A DNA stretch of 64,000 bases. Source: Carex sylvatica (lineage: Eukaryota; Streptophyta; Magnoliopsida; Poales; Cyperaceae). The stretch covers positions 186,001 through 250,000 of the forward strand of contig CAXKVR010000019.1 of the NCBI GenBank assembly GCA_964058845.1. Reading direction: 5' to 3'. Shown here in pieces: positions 23,881 to 38,158 of this stretch; the stretch's first letter is position 1, and every line of letters starts with the position of its first letter. The notes beneath the pieces were generated by a model. The model did no database searches and was not told where the DNA came from. It worked only from the letters and a program-made list of their open reading frames with translations. The position numbers and the translations under genes are program-made.

Positions 23881-24285
23881 AATATTAAGAGTAAATTTTG
23901 TTGAATGTCATTAAACTTTGTCCTTTATCACGAATTTGTCTCTCGAATTTGATTTAATCTTTCGTAGCCATTGAATTTTTCATTTGTTCCAATCAAATCA
24001 CTTAATAACTTTTACGTCCAAAATAATAATGAAATATACTCATTCCATCGAAAATACTAACAAAATATACTCATTATGTCCAAAATTTTAACATAATATG
24101 CTCCTTATATCCAAAATACTAACGGTAAAATTACACTTTATTAATTTTTAGATGGAAAAGTTATAGGGTGACTTGATTGAGACAAATTAAAAGTTCAGTG
24201 GCTATAGAGAGACAAATCAAACTTGAGTGACAAAAAATAAAGTTTAGTGACATCCAGGAAAATTTACAAAATTTACTCTAATATT
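23881..24285. mobile_element. Foldback MITE, AATATTAAGAGTAAATTTT type
   Basis: About 405 bp. The left end AATATTAAGAGTAAATTTTG pairs with the right end CAAAATTTACTCTAATATT. Further in, TGTCATTAAACTTTGTC pairs with TAAAGTTTAGTGACA. The centre repeats AATATACTCATT-like units. It is non-coding. Confidence 0.8.
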
Positions 24286-25216
24286 ATCCATTTCAAAAAA
24301 TACATATAATTTTTTTATATTAACTTGTACAAAATGGCTTATTTGATTTTATCTTATTCATTTCAAATGTATAAATATTTTTTGTTTTAACTTGTAGTAT
24401 CTTTAATTAGTAACATTTAATATTCATTTCTTAAATATTAGTTAATAAATAGCATATATCACGATGATTCTGTTATTTATTTATAATACATCAAATATTT
24501 AATTCTATAGTTATACAAATCGTGTATAATAATCAAATTATTGAGTCAAAATAACGCGAAATTTGCTTCTGTTAAATAAAAAAGAGCAATGCAATGGTAC
24601 TTTGCAAAATATGGATCAATATGTGCTTTGAATTTTTATTTTTATTTTTTGAAATTTGAACAATTGATTCAAACTATGTAATATAATCTTCACATGAAAA
24701 TATATTTGAAGCAAAATTTTATATTTTTAAGAATTTCTTTAGTATTTTTAAATGGGTAGAAAATCACTACTTTTTGTTGGTTCAAAATTTTTTAGATTGG
24801 GTGATTTCTTATCTATTTAAAAAGTAGTAAATAAATTTTAAGAATTATAAAAAATAAATTCTTAGTACATTTTTATATAGAGATTATGTTAAATAGCTTG
24901 TATCAATTATTTAAACTTTTTTGAATAAGAAAAGTTAAATGTTAAGTTTAGTAACTTTTATATAATATAATATATATAAAAAAAATTATATAAATTTTGA
25001 AGTCACAACTTCCACTTAAATATGTTATCTTTTATCACTAAATTAAAAATTGAGTGTTAATTATTTAAATTTTAAAAAAAGAATATTAATAACATAAACC
25101 ATTCGGGACTTTACACAATATACGCTAAGTCGCTAACCTTACTTAATAAAAAAAAATATAAATTATTGGATAATGATGCCAAAATTCAGAAAGAAACCAT
25201 CTCATCAGAAGTATTG
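24286..25216. other. AIL upstream region with a decayed foldback
   Basis: AT-rich. Around 24590-24960 there is a weak inverted structure whose arms (AAAATTTTATATTTTTAAGA and GGTGATTTCTTATCTATTT) recall the modular foldback core. It is too decayed to bound. The rest is unannotated AIL promoter-side DNA. Confidence 0.45.
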
Positions 25217-25224
25217 TATATAAA
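25217..25224 (+). promoter_or_regulatory. Candidate TATA box of AIL gene
   Basis: TATATAAA lies about 150 nt upstream of the AIL start codon, a reasonable distance for a plant TATA box with a short leader. The AT-rich setting makes chance matches common. Confidence 0.45.
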
Positions 25225-25374
25225 TTATCTACCTAGCTTTCTTGGAAGTTGCACCTTGTAGAAGTTCGAGCGCACACAATATCTCACTCATTCCAACAAA
25301 GAGATCTCGTTTCTTCTTGGTTTGTGGCCTTGTGGGTTCAACTAAAAAAACTTCTTAAGCCAGCCCGGTAAGAT

Positions 25375-28300
25375 ATGGCAAGCTGGCTAGGCTTCCCTCC
25401 TTCCTTCGACAAAACTGATCCGACGAGCAGTAAATCCACCAATGGTGATGGTTTTCATTCTCTTTGTTTGCCCTCTTATGGCTCTGTTGACAGCATGCAA
25501 CAGTATCTTAGAGCTTCACCATCAGGGAGCAACCCCTACTCACATGGTATATACATGTACCATGAGTATCATTTTCTCTCTTCCAAATGAATAAATATCG
25601 TTTATTGTGTGAAAAATGTTTGTCATGTTTTTGGTAGAATGCAGTGCAAGTGCACCTACAAGCAACTCGGTCATGATGGGATGCACAGAGAACCCAAAGC
25701 TTGAAGATTTTCTGGGTTCATACTATCAAGGCAATGCAAGTGGAGCGGATATAGATTGCAATTCGCGGCCTAGCTTATCCCCTCCACAAACTCCAAGTAA
25801 TTAATTACATAAAAACCCAAAATTGATGTCATTTTATGTAATCTCATGTTGCCATGAATAACACAAAACCTGGTCTAATACCTTAGTTCTAATTCTGTTC
25901 ACAATGTCTGTGTAGACGGTTGTACATCTATCTCAGGAATCAAGTCTTGGTTGAGACAAAACACTGCATTTGGTCCTGATAAGCCACTAGGCCAGTCGTC
26001 TCCGACCCTTTCCATGGGTCAGAATTTACCATTTGATGAGGGTGAGGTGATTCATGCTGATGGATTCAAGGTTCATGCAGTTGAAGTATCTGATACATTA
26101 AATGAGAAATTGGTTGAAAAAGAGTCAGTTTCCAAGAAGCCGCATTTTGGTCAGAGGACCTCCCAATACAGGGGTGTCACAAGGTTAGTTCTTAGTTCTT
26201 ACTTTGCATGGCAAAAATATGTACATTTGATTAACTATATATGAAGAATGTCTATATGTATACACTATTGCTTAAATTTACTGATCGGGTTATTCTTGAC
26301 TGAAGGAAAGACCACAAAATTCAACAATCTTATAAATTGATGCTCTTGTATGCTGAATAGTGGATAATTAATATGATTTCTATTTTTTGCTTTGGTCGGT
26401 TGTAGGCATAGGTGGACTGGAAGATATGAAGCTCACTTGTGGGACAATAGTAGCAGAAAGGAAGGTCAAACAAGGAAAGGAAGGCAAGGTATGGATAATT
26501 GTTTGCTTATTTAAGTACTTGGTCCTAGTACTTTGTCATCATATTTTCCAGTTTTTAATTTTTTTCTAATATATATGTGAAAATGGAACGACAACGATTA
26601 ATAACTTTACCATTGTCTCTGTATTATTTTGGCATTTGGCTTCACTTTGCTGGCACCAATTTCATGGAGCAGTTTATCTAGGTGAGCAGTTCCTTAAACA
26701 TTAATCTTTTAATTGTTGATCCTAAAAGAATGTATCATATTCTTCTACACTTCCAAAAATTAAAGCTGGGCATTGATGTACTAAATGTGTAAATATTCAT
26801 GCAAGGTGGATATGATAAGGAGGAAAAGGCAGCAAGGGCTTATGATTTGGCTGCACTTAAGTACTGGGGCCCGCCGACTAACATTAATTTTCCTGTATGT
26901 CCACTCTTTAACATTGCATTATTTTTCCTTTTGTAATGCATTTTATTTTTCTAGAACTTCCTGTGAAACAAACTTGCCAACTCTTATCACATCATCTTAC
27001 AGTATATAAGAGGGTTTAAGTCGACCTTAACATTGTAAATACATTAGCCTAGCCATATTGCAAAATGCAAATAACCTCCCTAATGTGGGTTTACATGCAA
27101 TCCTAATATTTTAGACGACGTGCAGGGTTGTTTCATTCTTTTTGTTGTTGTTATTATTTGACAGCCTTCCTATTAATCAGACAAAGGCAGTCTTATAAAC
27201 AACTGCTCAGGCCATAGACGCCGACCACCTAATTATAATTTGACGTCCAGATAACAATAATGTCACAACATCACAATGTTAAAATGTAATTGCTTTTTCA
27301 TAACAAAAAATTTATAAGTTCACTTGTGGATTTAGTTGAACACCTATAAGAAAGAACTAGAGGAGATGAAGCACATGAGCAGGCAAGAGTACATAGCTCA
27401 CTTGCGAAGGTTGGTTTTTAACCTCTCTACACTCTCTATCTTGTTGTCGTGTGTAGCTGATATATATATGTTTTGTGTTTCTTTTGTTTCAGAAATAGCA
27501 GTGGATTCTCAAGAGGTGCATCAATTTACCGAGGCGTAACAAGGTTCTGTCCTCGTAATCCCTGCACGACATTTTATTTAATTTCTTCCGGGCAACCTTT
27601 CGTCCTTCCCAATTTGCTTAGTGTTTGCTTCTCTTTGATGTTGTTTCTTTTGATTCATGATAGGCATCACCAGCATGGTAGGTGGCAGGCAAGAATTGGC
27701 CGAGTGGCTGGAAATAAGGATCTGTATCTTGGGACATTCAGTTAATACCTCTTTTATCTCTGCTCATGTTGTTTGTTTTTTCGTCAAGTAGTCCTTCATA
27801 CTTGTTTCCTAGAGCATTTTTTTGCGAGCTTACACAACTTATATTAGCCATACAATCAATTTGCCATCATCCTTCTAGATTGAAAGGTTCGTTCACGTAA
27901 TTAACTTTTATGTTGCCTGATTTAGAGTCTACCTGTATTCTATTTGTATCTAAAATTTTGTCATAGATACCTATAACAGAATAATGTTAGCTTGAGTGCT
28001 TTGAAGAATTAAGTCTGAAAGGAAAAGAAAGCAAGCTAGTCTTTTTAGATTTTACACAACTTGCACCATTACTAATATAGCATATTACAGGTACAAATTT
28101 CAACAGTGTATGCTAAAATTGATCGTATAAGATAACATGACATGTTTCATTTGCTCCAATTTAGGTACTCAAGAGGAAGCAGCAGAAGCCTATGACATAG
28201 CGGCCATCAAATTTCGTGGCATGAATGCGGTCACCAATTTCGTCATTAGCAAATATGATGTGAAGCGCATTTGTGCAAGCACACATCTGATTGGCAGCGA

Positions 28301-28601
28301 TCTAGCCAAGCTATCACCTACCACCTCTTCAGATGCTGCCATGTCATCAGAAGATCTTCTAAGTTTTTTCGTAAATACTGATGGCAAGCGAATTGATGAT
28401 TATCCCAAGATGCTTTTCTCGGGCTCTCTCAGTGAGCCTAATAAGGTCAATGGTGGCAGCAAGGTCGATATATCTAATGCTTCATATAAGGCGGAGCAGC
28501 ATCCCTACATATGCTACTATCCTGGAGCATTAAATGATAAGAGTGGTGAAAGTAATGCAAATACAAATTGGATGGTGCCGGCTTGGCCGTTTCTGATCTA
28601 A
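25375..28601 (+). CDS. AIL: AINTEGUMENTA-LIKE / PLETHORA double-AP2 transcription factor
   Basis: Ten coding exons are predicted: 25375-25546, 25638-25796, 25916-26183, 26406-26488, 26673-26681, 26806-26894, 27336-27409, 27493-27543, 27664-27740 and 28165-28601. All phases agree and give 472 residues. The N-terminus has [15 protein letters not shown] and [10 protein letters not shown], motifs of the euANT lineage. AP2 repeat 1 spans about residues 193-260 ([20 protein letters not shown]) and includes the typical short insert encoded partly by a 9-nt exon (VYL). A linker follows, then AP2 repeat 2 at about 295-355 ([29 protein letters not shown]). The C-terminal part has [16 protein letters not shown], closest to my recollection of the AIL5/BBM/PLT1-2 group. 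Such proteins bind DNA in the nucleus and maintain meristem and embryonic growth. The exact orthologue is uncertain. Confidence 0.93.
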
Positions 28602-29094
28602 AGGTCGGTAACTATTCCGTGATGTTTGTAGTCTGGAATGATTTAGAAAACAGCTCCTAATGTCAATGTGAGAGCTGTAATTTTGGGAATGGTGGTTAGA
28701 CTATGGCTGTTCTGTGTTGTTATGGTATTGTGCTAATTAACGATTTATATGGATAGTTTAGATATATGTAATGCGTATATAGAAAAGCGCTTAGCTTAAT
28801 TAAATGTAGCCGTCTCTGCCTGTTCTGTTTGTTCTGCTTTTACAGTGTTATGTTTATCTAATTCTCTTTGAATAATCTTGTGTCATCGTACGTTTATCAT
28901 GCCTATTTTTTGTGAATATCTCAACTATATAGAAGTCCAACTGAGTATGCTTATAGTTTTATACCCAATTTCACAATTTGAAGAATTTTGAAATACATTC
29001 CTCTCTCCGAAATAGAGCTTGGTCAGTGGATTTTTTTATTAACTCATCATTTAAAATAGTTTTCCTTGTTATTTTTACACCTTAATTCAAATAA

Positions 29095-29490
29095 GAGTAG
29101 GGTTAAAATGCATCATTAGTTTTGTGTCTCAATTATAGTCCACGTCTATATCTCTGTTTACAAAGTTCAAACAATCATTCAAACCGCTCAACATGATCTG
29201 CATATTAAAATGTACTTAGAGATCAAATTTTATATTTTTTGAAATTTGTTTACTATTTTTTTAGATAGATACAAAATCACTGTTTTTGGATGGTTCAAAT
29301 ATAGTGATTTTGTACCTATCTAAATAAATAGTAATTTTTTTTTAAAAACTATAAAATTTGGTCTCTAAGCATATTTTAATATGGAGATCATGTTGAGCCG
29401 TTTGAATCGACTATTTAAATTTTATAAATGGAAATATAAATGTGGGATATGGTTAGAGCACAAAATCAAATGTGCATTTTAACTCTACTC
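29095..29490. mobile_element. Foldback MITE inserted in direct-repeat copy 1
   Basis: About 396 bp with inverted ends GAGTAGGGTTAAAATGCA and TGCATTTTAACTCTACTC, a diverged version of the GAGGAGGGTTCAAATGCA family. It has the shared inner arm GAGATCAAATTTTATATTTT. Copy 2 of the flanking repeat lacks it and reads straight from CACCTTA into TTATATTTTG, giving an independent view of the filled and empty site. Confidence 0.87.
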
Positions 29491-29645
29491 ATACTATTAT
29501 TATATTTTGAAGATCCAAATTCACCATTGAGAAGAAGGTTAGCGTAAATATTTCTCAAGCAAAGTTTCCGTACCAGCCGAATATATAATTAATTATTTAT
29601 TAAAAAAATAATAAGAAAGATTAAATCGCTGCTTTATGGTCATAT

Positions 29646-29943
29646 TTGACTGTAGATTAAGAGGTGGAGTAAATCTCTTTATGTTTAAGTAGTCAAATGA
29701 GAAGTAAAAAATATTAAGTGGAGTAAAAGATGAGTTAAATTGAATTAAGTTATATATTTTGAAGATGAATTAACTTACTTTATACTTATTTCACTTATAG
29801 AGTCTATTGTCATAGACAAAAACTTATTTTTTCACCACTTACTCCTCTAAGCGGAAGCAATGAGTTAAACTATCAAACAAGAAATAAAATATGTAAAACA
29901 AAATGGACTAATTCATTTAATCCTCATTAATTTTACTCCACAA
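29646..29943. mobile_element. Insertion in direct-repeat copy 1, probable MITE
   Basis: About 300 bp present in copy 1 but absent from copy 2. The ends carry GGTGGAGTAAAT on the left and ATTTTACTCCACAACC on the right, as inverted repeats. GAGTTAAATTGAA-like words and their complements occur inside. The exact ends and target duplication are unclear. Confidence 0.7.
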
Positions 29944-30324
29944 CCAAAGCATATAGGGCATTCAATAAAACGGAAGCCCAAGTGCCTTGTTACAGACCTG
30001 TATACTCATTTCAATTCCCATGTCGAGGCCCTATAGTGTTACATTTCAATTTTCAAGGCCTTATTTGATTCAAGTTCTGCATTGATGTCTTCTCAAAGGC
30101 CTGCCGAATTGAACATGTACAGCTCATTAATTTTACCTTGGCAATTTTAAGGCGTTTAGCCTCCTTTTAACAGCATATGAGCATTTATATGGGAAATTTT
30201 TTCCAAGAAATAAAGATTCCATCTATAGCTCTCTGAATTTAAACTTAATAATTTTGGGATATGAATCATCCAAAAACTCATAATAAAAATGGAGGAATGC
30301 GAAAATGGATAAACGGGCAGACGC

Positions 30325-30734
30325 CGAATTTTTTATAAATATCCAAAAAAAAATTAAATTTAAAAAACTAACCATATTTGCACTGGAATTCAAAAGTACT
30401 AAAACTGCAAAAAAAATTTACAGTTCTTTCAGTTTGAAACCGCAAAAAAAATTTACAGTTTCTCATCAAGAATCACAATTTTTTTTGCGGTTTTAGATTG
30501 CAAATTTTTTTTACGGATTCGGAGTAGTTTCGTTTAAGAGAAGCTGAGGGGCTCTGTCTCTCTCACTCTCACAGACGAAGAAAAACAGAGAGAAAAAAGA
30601 GAAAAAAAAAGGGAAAAAAAGATGAAAAAAATTAATTTTCAGTAAGTTTTCTTATTTATTTAATTACTTATGTGTTGTTATTTTTTAAATTGCTAGACCA
30701 ATCAAAACTAAAAATAACATCCATCTGTGTGAAT
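30325..30734. other. Intergenic before MULE relic
   Basis: AT-rich. AAAAAAATTTACAG-type words repeat near 30408-30470 in both orientations, and a GA-rich stretch lies at 30570-30630. No gene is supported. Confidence 0.4.
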
Positions 30735-31333
30735 TTTTTTTTGGAGAAAAAATTCAATACAATGATGACGAGGTTTTTGACAGTACCCGGGCTAAATACT
30801 CATTACTGCTAACCGTGAAACATAGCTTTGATTATCTTCAGAATGAGATTTATAAATTGGTTGGGTATAATGTTAGTAAAGCAAATCTGAAAATCCAAGC
30901 TAGGTTTAATATGTCTATCGATGGCCAATGTGACTAACAATTAGTACCGGTAACAAACCAACAATGGTTCAAAATGATTTTAGGAATTGTAGAGTCTTTT
31001 CCACAAATGTTACTGGTTCTAGAGTTATATGTAGAATTGAAACCAAACTATACCAGCTTTAATTCTCAATTGAACCTGAATAGTCATACACTTGTAGCCA
31101 GTTAGATTCCTGAAACTTGATCTCGACCCAGTACTAGTTGGAATCCTGTGGATCCCGATCCAGTACCAGTCGAAACTTTGTGGATCTACCAATTAGACCC
31201 CGACCCAATACCAATCGGTTCTGTAGATCGGTACATGATTATTCGCATGTACATGTGGATGCAATTGATTATGACAATTTGGAGAGTGGGGATGAGATGC
31301 TCTCAGATGAGTCATTGGGTTCGGACGATGATA

Positions 31334-31412
31334 TTGATCAGAATGCAGCAGGTATAATTAATCAACCAGTTACAAATAATTATTTTAATTGAATTCATAA
31401 ATTAATATATGT
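31334..31412. repeat. Direct repeat copy A within MULE relic
   Basis: About 79 bp starting TTGATCAGAATGCAGCAGGT and ending near TTAATATATGTTA. It matches 33448-33527 almost exactly, in the same orientation. Confidence 0.88.
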
Positions 31413-32374
31413 TATACTTTAATGTAGAGGAGGCAGCAAGACAGGCAGAAACTAAACCATCATCTTCAAGAAGATTGGGAAGAGGATCTTCATCCAGCCG
31501 ACGCCAGCGTTCATGTTTAGTTTTTGATTTTATGTTTAGACTGGATTGTAGTTCTTATGTTGTAGACTGGATCCAACTATTTTAAATTGTAGTATTTTAA
31601 TGTTACTGATTATTAGTATTTTATTATGTTGTAGATTTTTTAATTATTATTTTTTAATTAAATTATAGACGAGAAGGATGGACAGTAACAATTGAGAAAA
31701 GAACGAGGAAACGAAAAATAACAATTGCATATGTTTAAGAAATAAAAAAGGACTGTCCGAGATGTGTGCAGATAGAGGAATTTTTTTGGTATGAAATATC
31801 TGATGATGATTTTGTAGAAAACTCCTACGGCTATAGTTTGAAAAAAAATGGTTGATCTAGAGACGCCTAAGGCTAAGAGTAAGGCTAACACGTCGTCTGT
31901 TGTGACTGATCCAAATTTGTCAAGCTTGGACGATGACTTTGTTCCATGTATATTCAAGGCTCATTATAAAAAGTAGTATGTTATTCAGTTTGTTTTCGAA
32001 TTTAGTTTAGTTTGTATTTTGAGATTATGTTGTACAATTTCTGATTTATTTAAGAGTTCTGAATTTCTCATTTTATTTAGTTTCTTATTTAATTTTGTTT
32101 TTTTTTAGAATTTATTTTTTGGATATTATTTAGTTTGTTATTTAAGAGTTATGAATTTTTACCACAGTTTTTGTCCAAAACAGTGTTAGTTCTTGCCAAA
32201 TCAGGTTCTGTTCTTGGATGTTCCTGGCTGAAACAAGTTATTCCTAGATAGTGCAGAAAATGCTATAGTTCGGCCAGAGCCAAAACAGGCTGTTCTGGGC
32301 CGAAACAGAGGCCAAAACCAATGTGCAGAAAAGGCTATAGTTCGGCCAGAACCAAAACAGAGGCAGAAAACATC

Positions 32375-32625
32375 TATTTTTGTTATTTTTGAACCATATT
32401 AATTCTAATGCATTTATTTTTGGTTATTTTTAAAGCATGTTATTTTTTAACCGTATTAATTCTAATACATTTATTTTTGTTATGTTTGTTATTTTGGAAC
32501 CATGTTATTTTTGAACCATATTAATTCTAATTCATTTATTTTTGTTATCTTTGTTATTTTTGAAGCATGTTATTTTTGAACCATATTAATTCTAATGCAT
32601 TTATTTTTGTTATTTTTTAATGCGA
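32375..32625. repeat. AT-rich minisatellite in MULE relic
   Basis: Several imperfect copies of a unit containing GAACCATATTAATTCTAATG and CATTTATTTTTGTTATTTTT. One stray copy occurs near 32755. It occupies the place where the transposase catalytic region would be expected. Confidence 0.8.
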
Positions 32626-33447
32626 ATCACTATCCAACGGAGGTCTTGAGCGAAGAATAATGTATGAACCATATTTTATTTAATTCGGTGTTTTTCCATA
32701 TTTTATTTGGATCTTCGTTTTTTTTATTTGTGTCTTTTTTAAACATGTTAAAGCAAACCATATTAATTCTAGTGCATTCCACTATTAAGGAATAATGACA
32801 ATTACAAATGGGTCATAGTCACTCAACGCCGGGTTCAAAATTAGCCGGCGATTGCCGGCTGTAGCGGTCGTTGAGGACACGTTCTATAAGTTGAATAAAT
32901 AGGTTTTTGAATGAGGGAACAAAGCTGAAATGGGATGTCGACATGGTTAGTTGTGGTCCAACAGGATAATTGAGTTATTGCAAAAGTGTATCGAAAAATC
33001 TATCAACATGACTGTGATTCATTATCGTAGACAACATAGGATTTTTGAGGTCATGGTTAAGGGTGAAAAAATTTCAGCAAGGCATAATTAGCTGAGACTT
33101 GAGTATACCCGTAAAGATTTTGGGTATAGGGTTATTGTTAAGGATAATAATAAGGTTGAATGTGAATGTTAGAAGCCTCAATTGACTGGTATACAATGTT
33201 CTCATTTCATGGCGGTTGTCCGAGAAATGAGATATGATTAAAATTTATACGTCAATTCCTTGTACAGTATGTCAATATTGGCACAAACATGGAGTGCACA
33301 TTTCGAACCGGAAGGCAACCAATGTCAATGGACTATATACAACGACCCAAAAATTAAACATGAGAATAGACTGAATTAAACATGAGAATATGAAAATAGA
33401 CAGAATGCGTGGTCGGAAACTTGGACATAAGGCTCATTGTGAGACAA

Positions 33448-33527
33448 TTGATCAGAATGCAGTAGGTATAATTAATCAACCAGTTACAAATAATTATTTT
33501 AATTGAATTCATAAATTAATATATGTT
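33448..33527. repeat. Direct repeat copy B within MULE relic
   Basis: Partner of 31334-31412, about 2.1 kb away. It carries GCAGTAGG where copy A has GCAGCAGG. Confidence 0.88.
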
Positions 33528-34142
33528 CTTTTTTTTGGGAAGAAATAGAAGATTCTTCTATTAGTGCCAAAAGAGTGACATTAAAGTAATTCTGTCTAAA
33601 CCTAATTTTAAGAACAGTAACATAATAAGAAGCTAAATACAAAAAGTACCAATCAAGAGCAAAGAGTAGTTGTTGCCTTACCCAAAATTAAGATTGCAGT
33701 ATTTAACCGTGATTCAACCTTTCTGCCAAAACCACCCAATCACTCACTATAGGAAAATTACCCTGGTCAGGTTCCGGGATTGGAATATTTCACTCCACCT
33801 TGCCATATTACCAGGTGAAGTACCCCAGTGCCAAACTATGTCAGTAATTAAAAATTCAGAAGCACATGTTTCAAAAAATATGGATCAATAATTTGAGGAC
33901 AATTGTAACATTGACCAACAATAACTGCAAGCTCTTCTTATATAATTAAGGGAAACATGAAATTAAGATTCCAGAAAGCATCTACTTTCAGAAAAAAAAA
34001 GTTTACAGAAACTTATATATTACTTCCCCGGCATTACATTGCGCCAGCTATAATACTTGGCAGAAAAGAGTGCGGTGTCAGGAAGTGGGGCCAGGCATAT
34101 GTGGGAGTTCCCTGGAAACAAAAAGAAAAGAAAAAGAAAGAA
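33528..34142. other. Intergenic / distal THIC 3' region
   Basis: No gene is recognised. The purine-rich stretch at 34120-34145 borders the TPP aptamer. Part of this may belong to the THIC 3'UTR. Confidence 0.4.
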
Positions 34143-34246
34143 AGAGCACACTCCCTTCGCAGGCATTATTCTGTTCAGGTTCAAAGGGACTTTCTCAGCC
34201 GATATATATGTTAGAAATTACATACATATCTGGCACCCCTGGTGCC
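34143..34246 (-). ncRNA. TPP riboswitch aptamer in THIC 3' region
   Basis: Read on the minus strand, the block has the hallmark plant TPP aptamer order: GGCACCAGGGGTGCC, a variable arm, GGCTGAGAAAGTCCCTTTGA, ACCTGAACAG, TAATGCCTGCG and AGGGAGTGTGC. The CTGAGA and TAATGCC segments bind the pyrimidine and pyrophosphate parts of thiamin pyrophosphate. It lies about 370 nt downstream of the THIC stop, as in other plants, where it controls 3'UTR splicing and transcript stability. One odd point: the usual CAGGG before TAATGCC is CAGAA, leaving a mismatch in the P5-type stem. Confidence 0.93.
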
Positions 34247-34611
34247 TTTTCTCATTACTACCACATCCACCAACATATATATATATAAGAGGGAATAAAA
34301 ATAAACAAAAAACAATATACATAGCACATAAAGTTTGATAGGTTCACTTATTACGTCGAAAATGCTAATAGCATAACAAAGAAGTTTCTTATTATAATAA
34401 TTCTTACCAATCTTCACATTGAAATGTTGATCAGTAAGCACCGAGTCCCTTGGTGTCACTAGAGGTACTGTGCAAAACTAAATGGAGTACCATACCTGTT
34501 TGTAAATCATACATAAATAAAATAACATACAAATATTCCTCTACAATACGCTACCACAACTGCAATAAGATAAATAATAAGGCACTAAATATATAAAAAA
34601 TACAAACCTTT
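34246..34611 (-). promoter_or_regulatory. THIC 3'UTR with intron donor
   Basis: Just after the TGA stop (34614-34612) the minus strand reads AAAAG then GTTTGTA, a good intron donor at 34607. Plant THIC transcripts carry such a 3'UTR intron, and its alternative processing is governed by the TPP aptamer downstream. The acceptor could not be fixed. Confidence 0.65.
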
Positions 34612-37809
<3,198 letters not shown>

Positions 37810-38055
37810 GACCGTCAATATCAATTTAGGATGTCACTGAAATTAAGAGAAACATAGAAATATGATAATACCTCTTCTTCTCTTATCTTCAAAGAGTGAA
37901 CACCGTCAATGTCAATTTAAGATATCAACGAAACTAAGAGAAGCATAGAAATATAATATCTCTTTTTCTTATCTTGAAAGAGTGAACACCGTTAATGCCA
38001 ATTTATAATATCACCAAAATAATTAAGAGAAGCATAGAAATATGAAAATATCTCA
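37810..38055. repeat. Tandem repeat of about 85 bp, three copies
   Basis: Three imperfect copies contain ACCGTCAATATCAATTTAGG-like sequence, TAAGAGAAGCATAGAAATAT and TCTTATCTTGAAAGAGTGAA. The array lies between the THIC 5' flank and the second direct-repeat copy. Confidence 0.85.
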
Positions 38056-38158
38056 TCTGAATATGAAAGATGGCACATTAGGTCATTGTCAAGGAAGCTA
38101 TCCGTGACACTACCACAAAGCATAACCATTTATTTTGATTCCATCTCCTTGGAAGGAA

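Larger units (their letters stand above)
28527..30324. repeat. Direct repeat, copy 1 (AIL 3' end and flank)
   Basis: This block begins inside the last AIL exon and runs about 1.7 kb downstream. It matches 38159-39276 in order and orientation, including AAGGTCGGTAACTATTCCGT, GAAAAGCGCTTAGCTTAATT and, at the far end, AAAATGGATAAACGGGCAGA. It is longer than copy 2 mainly because of two insertions, 29095-29490 and about 29646-29943. Confidence 0.9.
30735..33425 (+). pseudogene. MULE (MuDR-like) transposase relic
   Basis: Translated fragments on the plus strand resemble a plant Mutator-like transposase. The 5' part (about 30735-31090) reads GEKIQYNDDEVFDSTRAKY and later VLELYVELKPN, like the N-terminal region of these proteins. 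The 3' part (about 32860-33350) contains AVVEDTFYKLNK, then KVECEC with PQLTGIQCSHFMAVVREMRY, a SWIM zinc finger (CxC at 33161-33169, CSH at 33197-33205), followed by the usual TWSAHF region. Several in-frame stops interrupt it, including one directly after CEC. I find no DDE catalytic core in 31980-32830, which is AT-rich repeat instead. It is an internally deleted, dead transposase. Confidence 0.82.

Noticed and set aside
28190..28387. Minus-strand open frame in AIL exon 10
   Set aside because: Shadow of the AIL coding frame.
31138..31392. 84-codon acidic frame as a separate gene
   Set aside because: It sits inside the MULE relic and ends within its internal direct repeat; better read as part of the dead transposase.
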